Below, in pieces: positions 23,094 to 29,912 of a stretch of 33,298 nt of DNA. The notes below the pieces were generated by a model. It was not told the DNA's origin. It made no database searches and worked only from the letters and a program-made list of their open reading frames with translations. The position numbers and the translations under genes were made by a program. The first letter of the stretch is position 1, and the number at the start of each line of letters is the position of its first letter. Source of the stretch: JAMBLL01 sp964387145 (lineage in GTDB: Bacteria; Actinomycetota; Acidimicrobiia; Spongiisociales; UBA5794); assembly GCA_964387145.1 (NCBI GenBank), contig CAYLVM010000013.1, positions 1 to 33,298 of the forward strand. Direction: 5' to 3'.

Positions 23094-23854
23094 ACGACAC
23101 CTGGATCCGATACGACGTCACCCACGACGGGGCCGTCCACACCATCACGCTCGACAAGCCGCCGGGCAACGTCATCGACATCGCTCTGTGCGAACAACTC
23201 CGGCCCGCCATTGCGGATGCAGCGGCATCCACCGGGGGGAAGGTTCTCGTCCTGTTGGGAGCGGGGAAGCACTTCTCGTTCGGTGCAAGTGTCGAAGAGC
23301 ACCTCCGCGAGACGGCACCGGCCATGCTCGCTGCCCTCGGTGGCGTCATTCGAGACCTGATCGGGTTCCCCTTCCCCACCATTGCCGGAGTTCAGGGAAG
23401 CTGCCTCGGTGGCGGGCTCGAACTCGTGCTTGCGTGCGGCATCGTCATCGCCGAGGAATCCGCGACACTTGCAAGTCCTGAGATACAACTCGGGGTCCTT
23501 CCCCCTGCCGCAACGGCACTCCTTGCAGGCCGGGCAGCCGAGGACGTTCTCCTCACGGGCCGGAGCTTCTCCGCGGGCGAGGCACAGAGGATCGGCATCG
23601 TCAATGTGATCGCTCCACCGGGTGAACTCAACGAGACGATGACCGGATTCGTGGAGAAGCACTTCGTCGAGAGATCTGCACTCTCGCTCAGGCTCGCCAC
23701 GAAGGCCGTCAGGGAGCCGGGTCGAGCCGAGCTCGAGCGTCGCCTCCAAGATGCCGAGCGAATCTACCTCGAAGAGCTCCTCCCAGCGCACGACGGCGTC
23801 GAGGGGATCGAAGCGTTCCTCGAGAAGCGCCCACCGGAGTGGAAGAACGCCTGA
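23090..23854 (+). CDS. dch: Cyclohexa-1,5-diene-1-carbonyl-CoA hydratase
   Basis: The 254-residue crotonase-fold protein has LDKPPGNVIDI, HFSFGASVEEHL and GSCLGGGLELVLACG, then SPEIQLGVLPPAATALL. The FSFGASVEEH block is characteristic of Dch. Length is close to the known enzymes (about 258 residues). It hydrates the dienoyl-CoA product of class I benzoyl-CoA reductase to 6-hydroxycyclohex-1-ene-1-carbonyl-CoA, the substrate of Had. It is the last plus-strand gene and ends 13 nt from the convergent bcr operon, with only a weak 5-bp hairpin between them. Confidence 0.92.
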   Translation: MNDTWIRYDVTHDGAVHTITLDKPPGNVIDIALCEQLRPAIADAAASTGGKVLVLLGAGKHFSFGASVEEHLRETAPAMLAALGGVIRDLIGFPFPTIAGVQGSCLGGGLELVLACGIVIAEESATLASPEIQLGVLPPAATALLAGRAAEDVLLTGRSFSAGEAQRIGIVNVIAPPGELNETMTGFVEKHFVERSALSLRLATKAVREPGRAELERRLQDAERIYLEELLPAHDGVEGIEAFLEKRPPEWKNA

Positions 23855-23867
23855 GGCAACGAGGCCC

Positions 23868-24149
23868 TCACACCGTCGTCTGTGCGTCCTTCTTGCGCGT
23901 GAAGATAGCCACATATGCCGAACACGCTGTCACTGCACACGTCGTGCAGGCATCTCCGAAGCTATCGGGGTCGAGCGGCGTCGTCGTCGTGTCGAACCCG
24001 AGGCTCGTGTAGAGATCCTCGAGTTCGGTGATACGTTCGGGATCCGTAACGGTGCGCTGCTCCCACCCCTCAGCTTCGAGGGTGGGTGCCTTGAGCACCT
24101 GAACCCCCGTCGAGCAGTAGATCGGCTCTGAGCCACCGGTCGGGTTCAC
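23868..24149 (-). CDS. Small cysteine-containing protein downstream of bcrD
   Basis: I do not recognise this 93-residue protein. It starts at a GTG inside the bcrD stop (GTGA overlap), so it is translated with the reductase. The C-terminal half reads ELEDLYTSLGFDTTT, then CTTCAVTACSAYVAIFTRK: three cysteines (CxxCxxxxC) close to a beta-strand ending in YTRK-like residues. A further Cys lies near residue 9 (IYCSTG). It could be a small metal or Fe-S binding accessory factor for BCR maturation or electron delivery, or simply a conserved passenger. Nothing in the sequence proves a function. Confidence 0.75.
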   Translation of the reverse strand: MNPTGGSEPIYCSTGVQVLKAPTLEAEGWEQRTVTDPERITELEDLYTSLGFDTTTTPLDPDSFGDACTTCAVTACSAYVAIFTRKKDAQTTV

Positions 24150-24976
24150 ACGGTCACCGCCTCCGCTGGGACACCGTCGGCCTCTGCCAGCTTCTCGAGT
24201 CTGCGTCGCCCGAGGATCGCGCATCCAAGAGCAAGCACGTACTGGACCATGTCGGGATCGGGCACGTTGACCTCTGCCTCGAGGAGGTCGCTGACCGTCT
24301 TTCCCATGGTTTCGAACCGCAGGATCCCTCCGATGAGCGTGTACTCGGGTTCGGCCCTGACCCGCTTCATCAGCTGCACGGAGCGTCCGGTGAGGGACTC
24401 GATGGCTCCCTGCATGATGTCTGCAGGCGCCGTACCGAGCGAGAGATGGTTGATCACCTCGGACTCGGCGAACACGGCACACACACCAGAGATCGGGACG
24501 GGTTGCTTCGACGTCGACATCAGCACGGAGATCTCCTCGACGCTGTACCCCATGTACCGGGCGGTCTTTTCGAGGAACGCTCCGGTACCGGCAGCACACT
24601 TGTCGTTGAGGCGGAACGAGAGCACCTTGGCTCGCTCGTCGATACGGCTCACCTTCATCGTCTGTCCGCCGATGTCGAGGATCGATCGGGTACCGGGGAA
24701 CAGGAAGGAAGCACCCCTTGCGCTTGCCGTCAGGTCCGTCACCTGCAGATCCTTGAAGTCCACCTGGTGGCGACCGGGGCCGGTGGCGATCACATACGCT
24801 ATGTCGTCGGCCGACAGGCCTGCATCCGCGAGTGCCTCGTCGTAGACCGTGTGGGCGACTTCTGTGAGGCGGAACCCGGTCGGGCGCATCGCCCGACCGA
24901 TGATCTTGCCCTCTTCGGTCTGGATCATCGCCTTCGAGTAGGTCGACCCGATGTCGACGCCTGCTGTGATGATCAC
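24146..24976 (-). CDS. bcrD: Benzoyl-CoA reductase, ATPase/activase subunit D
   Basis: The 276-residue ASKHA-fold ATPase has GVDIGSTYSKAM (phosphate 1), DIGGQTMKV (phosphate 2) and the two cysteines that bridge a [4Fe-4S] cluster with the partner subunit: C127 in NDKCAAGTGAF and C166 in SGVCAVFAESEV. It belongs to the BadG/BcrD/HgdC family. With BcrA it hydrolyses ATP to drive electrons onto the BcrBC catalytic half. GGAGG lies 7 nt before the GTG start, which overlaps the bcrA stop (GTGA). The order C-B-A-D matches bcrCBAD of Thauera and bzdNOPQ of Azoarcus. Confidence 0.9.
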   Translation of the reverse strand: MIITAGVDIGSTYSKAMIQTEEGKIIGRAMRPTGFRLTEVAHTVYDEALADAGLSADDIAYVIATGPGRHQVDFKDLQVTDLTASARGASFLFPGTRSILDIGGQTMKVSRIDERAKVLSFRLNDKCAAGTGAFLEKTARYMGYSVEEISVLMSTSKQPVPISGVCAVFAESEVINHLSLGTAPADIMQGAIESLTGRSVQLMKRVRAEPEYTLIGGILRFETMGKTVSDLLEAEVNVPDPDMVQYVLALGCAILGRRRLEKLAEADGVPAEAVTV

Positions 24977-25794
24977 GATGTCACCTCCGCTGCGGTCGTG
25001 ACCGGCGTTCTGCCTGCCATGACGTGGTCGAGGGCGAACAGCGCTGCACCGAGGGCACCCATGTAGTGGCAGTCCTCGCTGATGTTGAGGGGTTTCTCGA
25101 GTCGCTCCTCGAGGGCCTTGACCATGCCAATGTTGCGTGAGACGCCACCGGTGAAGGTGATCTCGTCGTTGATCCCGACACGGCGCATGAGCCCTGCTGA
25201 GCGTGAGGCGATCGACTTGTGAACGCCCCACAGGATGTCCTCGATCTTCTTCCCCTTACCAAGCCAGGCGAGGACCTCTGATTCGGCGAACACGGTGCAC
25301 GTCGTAGAGATCTTGATGGGCTTCGTGCTCTTGAGCGACACCGCACCGAGGTCGTCGAGCGGGATATCGAGTGCTGCGGCAGCGGCGCCGAGAAAGCGGC
25401 CTGTACCTGCTGCGCACTTGTCGTTCATACAGAAATCGACGATCTCGCCGTCGGCACTGACCGAGATGGCCTTCGTGTCCTGGCCGCCCATGTCGACGAC
25501 GGTCCGCGTGTTGGGGAACAGATGTACCGCACCCCTGCCGTGGCAGCTGATCTCGGTGACCTGCGTGTTGCCGAACGTCACGCGGTACCGCCCGTAACCG
25601 GTGCCGACGACGTACTCGATCTCTTCCTCATCCAGGTTGTGTTCCTGAAGCGACTTGAGGAACGCCTGCTCGGCGGCCTGGATGACGTTGGCACCGGTGT
25701 CGATCAACGACCTTCCAACGATGACACCTTCCTCGTCGACGATGACTGCTTTCGTTTGGGTGGAGCCGACATCGACTCCCGCTGCGTAGGCCAC
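24973..25794 (-). CDS. bcrA: Benzoyl-CoA reductase, ATPase/activase subunit A
   Basis: This 273-residue paralogue of BcrD carries GVDVGSTQTKAV, DMGGQDTKAI, C127 in NDKCAAGTGRF and C166 in TTCTVFAESEV. Thauera-type BcrA is, as I recall, considerably longer (over 400 residues). Here both ATPase subunits are about 275 residues, which resembles the Azoarcus BzdPQ type. I chose GTG 25794 because GAGGTG lies about 7 nt upstream, the same arrangement as bcrD; GTG 25803 would add three residues. bcrB ends 10 nt before. The A and D names follow gene order and could be exchanged. Confidence 0.88.
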   Translation of the reverse strand: MAYAAGVDVGSTQTKAVIVDEEGVIVGRSLIDTGANVIQAAEQAFLKSLQEHNLDEEEIEYVVGTGYGRYRVTFGNTQVTEISCHGRGAVHLFPNTRTVVDMGGQDTKAISVSADGEIVDFCMNDKCAAGTGRFLGAAAAALDIPLDDLGAVSLKSTKPIKISTTCTVFAESEVLAWLGKGKKIEDILWGVHKSIASRSAGLMRRVGINDEITFTGGVSRNIGMVKALEERLEKPLNISEDCHYMGALGAALFALDHVMAGRTPVTTAAEVTS

Positions 25795-25804
25795 TGCGAT
25801 CACC

Positions 25805-27109
25805 TCATCCTTTCTCGCCGGTGGCGACATGTTTCTGGCGGGACTCCAGGCCTTCGAAGAAGGCGTCGATCCGATTCTTCATCTGTGCTTCTGAAACGAC
25901 ACGGCGATCCATCATGTCCGACTCGATGAACAGGCTCGGAATGCCGAGCTCCTCTGTCATGTGCTTGCGGCTGTCGGCAAGACCCGTTGAGACCGTCCGA
26001 CAGCTCTTGATCGGGTGGTAGATGATCCCGTCGACGTCGAACTCCTCCGCCATGTCTTTGAGGGCCACGTTCTGGTGGAACATCGAGTCCATTGCATCGC
26101 GTACCGAGATGAGCGTCCCCTCGGCGAGGCTCGCGATCGGATCGGCGAGGTCGTACTCGAACCCGCGGTTGGTCCCCCCAGAAGCGAACCAGAGGTACGT
26201 CGAGTTGACGAACGTCCCACCCCAGTCGGTGAACAGTTCGTTGAACCGCCGAAAGATCGGATAGCAGGGAACACCGACGAACAGCAGGCGGTACTTCTCC
26301 TCAACGGTCTGGCCGATACCGTGAGCGGCCTTGTACTCCATCTCCTCGACGAGCCGCTCGAAGTACCTGGCCCCCTCCTCGGTGCCCCGGAACCCGTTGG
26401 CGACACCAAGGAAGATGGTGCCATCGGTGAGTGCGTTGAACAACGACGGCTTCGAGTTGTTGAGCTCGAGGATCCGCTTCCAGGAGCGGCTCATCGTGTT
26501 GGCGTGGGTGAGGACCTCACGGAACTTGTCGATATCGAACTTCTTGCCCGTCACTTCCTCGCACACGGTGATCAGCTCACGGAGCTGGACCTCGATGTAC
26601 TTGCGATCGGCCTCGAAGTCGGAACTCCCCGGCCATGTCTGGCATCCGTCCTGGCGCGTGCCGGGGATGTCGATCGTGAACACCGGCGTCTTGTACATGC
26701 GTTCCCAGATCTCGGCCCACTTGATGTAGGTGTTGCATGCGTTGGTGAGCACCGTCAGGCTCGGCGGTGGGATCTTCGCCATAGGGTGCTGACCACCCTG
26801 GAGCTGTGTCCCGACGTCGGCCTTGACGTACCCGCAGATGTCCGGTGAGTATCCGTAACTCTCTGCAACCTCGAGGTACTCGTGGGCAACGTGGCGCACA
26901 GCAGTCTGGAGGGAGTTGATCTCTGGGAAGACGACCGGGAGGTCGAAGGACTTGAGGATCTCGTTGATGCTTCCCATGACGAACACGTACGCCGACTGGC
27001 CTCCCGTGTTGGCGGTGTGGTCGAGTTCGGTGAACCAGTCTCTGAACAGGGCTGCACCCTCCCGTGTTCCGCGTCCGACGATGTCCTCTGTGATGTCGAG
27101 TGTGGTCAT
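25805..27109 (-). CDS. bcrB: Benzoyl-CoA reductase, catalytic subunit B
   Basis: The 434-residue protein belongs to the HgdB/BcrB family of 2-hydroxyacyl-CoA dehydratase and benzoyl-CoA reductase subunits. Candidate cluster ligands are C92 (DICGYVKAD), C125 (LTNACNTYIKW) and C370 (HPIKSCRTVSTG), spread over two Rossmann-like domains as in the family. With BcrC it holds Fe-S clusters and the benzoyl-CoA site where the ring receives two electrons. ATG 27109 has GGGAGG 5 nt upstream; the in-frame GTG 27115 overlaps that site and is unlikely. Confidence 0.9.
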   Translation of the reverse strand: MTTLDITEDIVGRGTREGAALFRDWFTELDHTANTGGQSAYVFVMGSINEILKSFDLPVVFPEINSLQTAVRHVAHEYLEVAESYGYSPDICGYVKADVGTQLQGGQHPMAKIPPPSLTVLTNACNTYIKWAEIWERMYKTPVFTIDIPGTRQDGCQTWPGSSDFEADRKYIEVQLRELITVCEEVTGKKFDIDKFREVLTHANTMSRSWKRILELNNSKPSLFNALTDGTIFLGVANGFRGTEEGARYFERLVEEMEYKAAHGIGQTVEEKYRLLFVGVPCYPIFRRFNELFTDWGGTFVNSTYLWFASGGTNRGFEYDLADPIASLAEGTLISVRDAMDSMFHQNVALKDMAEEFDVDGIIYHPIKSCRTVSTGLADSRKHMTEELGIPSLFIESDMMDRRVVSEAQMKNRIDAFFEGLESRQKHVATGEKG

Positions 27110-27137
27110 GTGCACCTCCCGGGGGTCGTGATGTCTG

Positions 27138-28313
27138 TCATGCGAAGAGCAGGTGCTCGACGAACGTGGCGACTTGCAGTTCGAGCTGGTCGAAGGAGCT
27201 CATGTTCTCCTCGAACTCGCTGAGGAAGTACGAGATGCCCTCATCGTCGAGTGCGTGTGTATAGGTGACCTGTTCCTCGAGACCCGGCTCACACATCTTG
27301 GCTGCAGCGAGGATCGCTGCGTCGGCCCTCGACTCACGAATGCGGGCGAGGAGCATGTCCTCCTTCGGCTTGCGTGTGTCGTGCTGGACGGCGCTGTACG
27401 ACGAGTGTTCGATGTAGGAGTGCGCAAGGTTCTCGAGGGGGTCATCGTCGGTAGCAACGTCCGCAGTGAGCCAACGCAGCCCGATCATGAAGTCGTCATC
27501 GACAACGTACACGGTACGTCCGAGCATCCGGATGAGGTCGAAGGGGGGCTGTTCACAGAAACCTCCCTCGAAGACGACCCGGATCCGATCCTCCGGCTTG
27601 ATCGTGCGTTCCTTGATCAAAGGAAGCAACGTCGACAGGAGCTCGTTGTGCTCCTCGCGGGGGATCATCCCTGCAAGGGTGACGAGCGCGTAGGCGTCCT
27701 CGGCTGCAATGAGCCACGGCGTCTCCCGCTTGATGTCGTAGAGCTCACGCAGGAGCCGACGGTTCTCGTTGAAGACCTCGATCGAGTTGCGCAGGGCCTC
27801 GTCGGTGATCTCTGTCCCGGAGACCTCTTCGGTGATCCGGCGGATGCGGTCGTACTCGTGGCGGAGGTACTCGACGCTCCCCGACGAGTTCGGGTTCTGT
27901 GGGAGGTAGAGGATCTGACTCGGGTAGTCGACGTTACGGCCCCAGATCGCGGCAAGGTTGCGAGCAGCATCACAGATCGGATGTGAGATGAACAGTTCCA
28001 TCTCGACCGAGTTCGACAATGCCATCTCGAGCGACGTCTTGAGGATCGAGCACAGGTACGACCCGAAGTGTGAGTCGGCCTGGTTCGGCTCCATGGGGGC
28101 GCCGCGGACCTTGAACGGGAGCATGCCTGCGGCGTGGATGATCTCCTCGGGGAAGTAGACCTGGAAGTGCCCTGCAACCTTGCCTCCAGCGTCTCGCCAG
28201 CGTTGCACGGTCTCGAAGTCCGGAGACTCGACCATGTCCCGACACTCGAGCAGGGCGTCGTCGAGCGACTTGTTCCTCCACTCGTCGAACGTCCTCGTGG
28301 CCGTCATTGTCAT
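27138..28313 (-). CDS. bcrC: Benzoyl-CoA reductase, catalytic subunit C
   Basis: The 391-residue protein is the second HgdB-fold subunit: HFQVYFPEEIIHAAGMLPFKVRG near residues 49-71, C88 (SYLCSILK), C114 (HPICDAARN) and C341 (AAKMCEPGLEE) as likely cluster ligands. Length matches BcrC/BzdN. With BcrB it forms the ring-reducing half of the enzyme. The assignment as benzoyl-CoA reductase rather than 2-hydroxyacyl-CoA dehydratase rests on the two-ATPase set and on had, oah and dch next door. The ATG overlaps the TetR stop by 4 nt and has GGAGG 8 nt upstream. Confidence 0.9.
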   Translation of the reverse strand: MTMTATRTFDEWRNKSLDDALLECRDMVESPDFETVQRWRDAGGKVAGHFQVYFPEEIIHAAGMLPFKVRGAPMEPNQADSHFGSYLCSILKTSLEMALSNSVEMELFISHPICDAARNLAAIWGRNVDYPSQILYLPQNPNSSGSVEYLRHEYDRIRRITEEVSGTEITDEALRNSIEVFNENRRLLRELYDIKRETPWLIAAEDAYALVTLAGMIPREEHNELLSTLLPLIKERTIKPEDRIRVVFEGGFCEQPPFDLIRMLGRTVYVVDDDFMIGLRWLTADVATDDDPLENLAHSYIEHSSYSAVQHDTRKPKEDMLLARIRESRADAAILAAAKMCEPGLEEQVTYTHALDDEGISYFLSEFEENMSSFDQLELQVATFVEHLLFA

Positions 28314-28933
28314 TTCGTCCCTCCCGTGGGTCGAGTTGCTGCACCATCGAAAAACAGATCTACCACGTGGCCGAGTCGGGCCTCCGTGGTTCCATAGACG
28401 TGGTCGGCGTAGTCACCGATCACCACCTCCACCAGGGCAACGAACGACCATGAGAGGATCCGGGCATCTCCCGGGGCGAGCTCGCCGTCGCGGATGCCGC
28501 ACTCGATGATCTCTTCGACCCGCTCGGGCAACGCTCGTTGGTAGGCACGCACGAGGTGGTCCCGCTCCTCACCGCCGAACACATTGATGTCACGCCGTAC
28601 GAGTCGGGTGAGCTCGCGCTCTTCGTAGGACAGCTCGAGGAAGTCCCTCGTGAGCCGTTCGAGGCGGTCCCGGCAGGTGCCCTCGGACGCCACGGCCTGG
28701 TCGAACAGGATGCGTTTCCGCTCGAGGTCGTCGAGCATCATCGTGATGTAGAGCTGTTCCTTGCTCGGGAAGTGGTGGTAGAGACCGCCCTTGGTCACTT
28801 CAGCGGCGGTAGCGATCATGTCCGTGGTGACGTCGGCGTAGTTGCTCGCAACGAAGAGCTTCCTCGCTGCGGCGATGATCCTGGCAGCTGTGGCCTCGGA
28901 TCTCGTTGGCAATGTTGTGGTGTTCTGCATCAT
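28310..28933 (-). CDS. TetR-family repressor heading the bcr operon
   Basis: The 207-residue protein has an N-terminal helix-turn-helix (ARIIAAARKLFVASNYADVTTDMIATAAEVTKGGLYHHFPSKE over residues about 17-58) and a ligand domain. It is the first gene of the bcrCBAD transcript. Its promoter carries a palindrome at the start point, so it probably represses itself and the reductase until a CoA thioester, perhaps benzoyl-CoA, releases it. Known benzoyl-CoA regulators are of other types (BzdR, BadR/BadM), so a TetR control is a variation. Starts: ATG 28933 (GGTGA 5 nt upstream), ATG 28930 or GTG 28942. Confidence 0.87.
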   Translation of the reverse strand: MMQNTTTLPTRSEATAARIIAAARKLFVASNYADVTTDMIATAAEVTKGGLYHHFPSKEQLYITMMLDDLERKRILFDQAVASEGTCRDRLERLTRDFLELSYEERELTRLVRRDINVFGGEERDHLVRAYQRALPERVEEIIECGIRDGELAPGDARILSWSFVALVEVVIGDYADHVYGTTEARLGHVVDLFFDGAATRPTGGTK

Positions 28934-28940
28934 TCCATTC

Positions 28941-28962
28941 ACCGACCGACTGACCGGTCGGT
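28941..28962. promoter_or_regulatory. TetR operator at the bcr promoter
   Basis: Perfect 8-bp arms ACCGACCG and CGGTCGGT flank a 6-nt centre. The site begins 3 nt downstream of the -10 box and covers the expected transcription start, reaching the TetR start codon. This is a textbook autorepression position. Its sequence differs from the palindromes at 17906/18138, which suggests that the two TetR proteins have separate sites. Confidence 0.72.
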
Positions 28963-28965
28963 TTC

Positions 28966-28995
28966 ATTGTAGGCAGTCCCCACAAGGGCTGTCAA
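28966..28995 (-). promoter_or_regulatory. Near-consensus promoter of the tetR-bcrCBAD operon
   Basis: On the minus strand TTGACA (28990-28995) and TACAAT (28966-28971) are separated by 18 nt. This is the strongest sigma-70/sigma-A type match in the window. A start near 28959 places +1 inside the palindrome and gives a leader of about 25 nt. Confidence 0.75.
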
Positions 28996-29040
28996 CGGGA
29001 CAAAGATCGAGACCGATCGTCGCGACCGTTGCGGTTTCGG

Positions 29041-29808
29041 TCAGTCGATGGGTACTCCCGATTCGACCCTCGAGACCATGCGATAGCTGAAGGTGACGCA
29101 CGCAGGTTCCTCATCCTCGCAGTAGTACGAGTCGAACTGAACGAGGGCATCGAGACCCTCCCCCGTGCGTACGAGGTACGTGTTGGGCTTTACGCTGATG
29201 ACGTGCTTGATGAACTGGTAGTTGTACCAACCACCGATCGCAGGGTTCTCCGGCTCATCCTCGTCCTCACCCCCGAGGACGTCCACGGAGAACTCGGCTG
29301 CATCTGGCGGAACCGCGTCCGCGAGCAGCACTTCGCCGAGGTCGTACGCACCACCAGGACCCGACGGATTCGTGACGCCCGAGTTCGTGAGCAGCTTCGT
29401 ACGTTGCAGAGCGATGTCCCACGTCGTGCCGGTGAAGTCCCCGTCGACCACCTCACCCGAGTTGAAGTCGAACAGCACCCACTCCTGCTTGGAGCGAGCG
29501 TCGACCGTGTACCGGGTGGAGTCGACGACCGGAGCAACGTCGGGCACCACTTCTGGGTCTTCGGTGGTGACCGTCTGGGGTGGAGAGGGCGTCTTGGCCT
29601 GTGGCGTCACTTCCTCGACAACATCTCCATCTTGGATCGGCGCAGCAGCCTCGACAGTAGCCGTCGGGGCGAACCCCTGAGGCTTGGGCTGGGAGGTTCC
29701 CCAGACGTACAGCCCGACCACCCCGAGGATCACGAGAGCCGGCACTCCGACGAACCACGTCCTCTTGTACTGCCACCATCGGCGGCGGGAAGGAGTTTCC
29801 ACTGACAT
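29041..29808 (-). CDS. Membrane-anchored HmuY-like protein
   Basis: The 255-residue protein has a basic N-terminus and one hydrophobic helix (about residues 18-37, uncleaved anchor likely). A Pro/Thr/Glu/Val-rich linker (40-95) follows, then a domain resembling HmuY haemophores: DARSKQEWVLFDFNSGEVV, TTWDIALQRTKLLTNSG, and a C-terminal NTYLVRTGEGLDALVQFDSYY ... TFSYRMV. HmuY proteins of Bacteroidetes bind haem at the cell surface; whether this one does is untested, and known haem-ligand histidines are not obvious. Topology suggests an extracellular domain. Start ATG 29808 has AAGGA 8 nt upstream and a promoter at 29837-29865. Not part of the bcr transcript. Confidence 0.7.
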   Translation of the reverse strand: MSVETPSRRRWWQYKRTWFVGVPALVILGVVGLYVWGTSQPKPQGFAPTATVEAAAPIQDGDVVEEVTPQAKTPSPPQTVTTEDPEVVPDVAPVVDSTRYTVDARSKQEWVLFDFNSGEVVDGDFTGTTWDIALQRTKLLTNSGVTNPSGPGGAYDLGEVLLADAVPPDAAEFSVDVLGGEDEDEPENPAIGGWYNYQFIKHVISVKPNTYLVRTGEGLDALVQFDSYYCEDEEPACVTFSYRMVSRVESGVPID

Positions 29809-29836
29809 TACATAATTCCTTACTGCAGCATTAAGG

Positions 29837-29865
29837 ATAGTAGCGGTCGTCGTAGATACGGTGAA
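29837..29865 (-). promoter_or_regulatory. Promoter of the HmuY-like gene
   Basis: On the minus strand TTCACC (29860-29865) and TACTAT (29837-29842) are spaced by 17 nt, with the start codon 28 nt after the -10 box. It lies in the short gap after the histidine kinase gene. Confidence 0.5.
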
Positions 29866-29912
29866 CGATGGGTCCGGGTTCTCAACTATCCACGGAACAC
29901 CGTATACGGCGC

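Noticed and set aside
23850..23872. Bidirectional terminator between dch and the small Cys gene
   Set aside because: Only a 5-bp stem with a 9-nt loop overlapping the dch stop; too weak to call.
24146..28313. 2-hydroxyacyl-CoA dehydratase (HgdABC-type) instead of benzoyl-CoA reductase
   Set aside because: Two different ATPase subunits in C-B-A-D order plus had, oah and dch alongside make benzoyl-CoA reductase much more likely.
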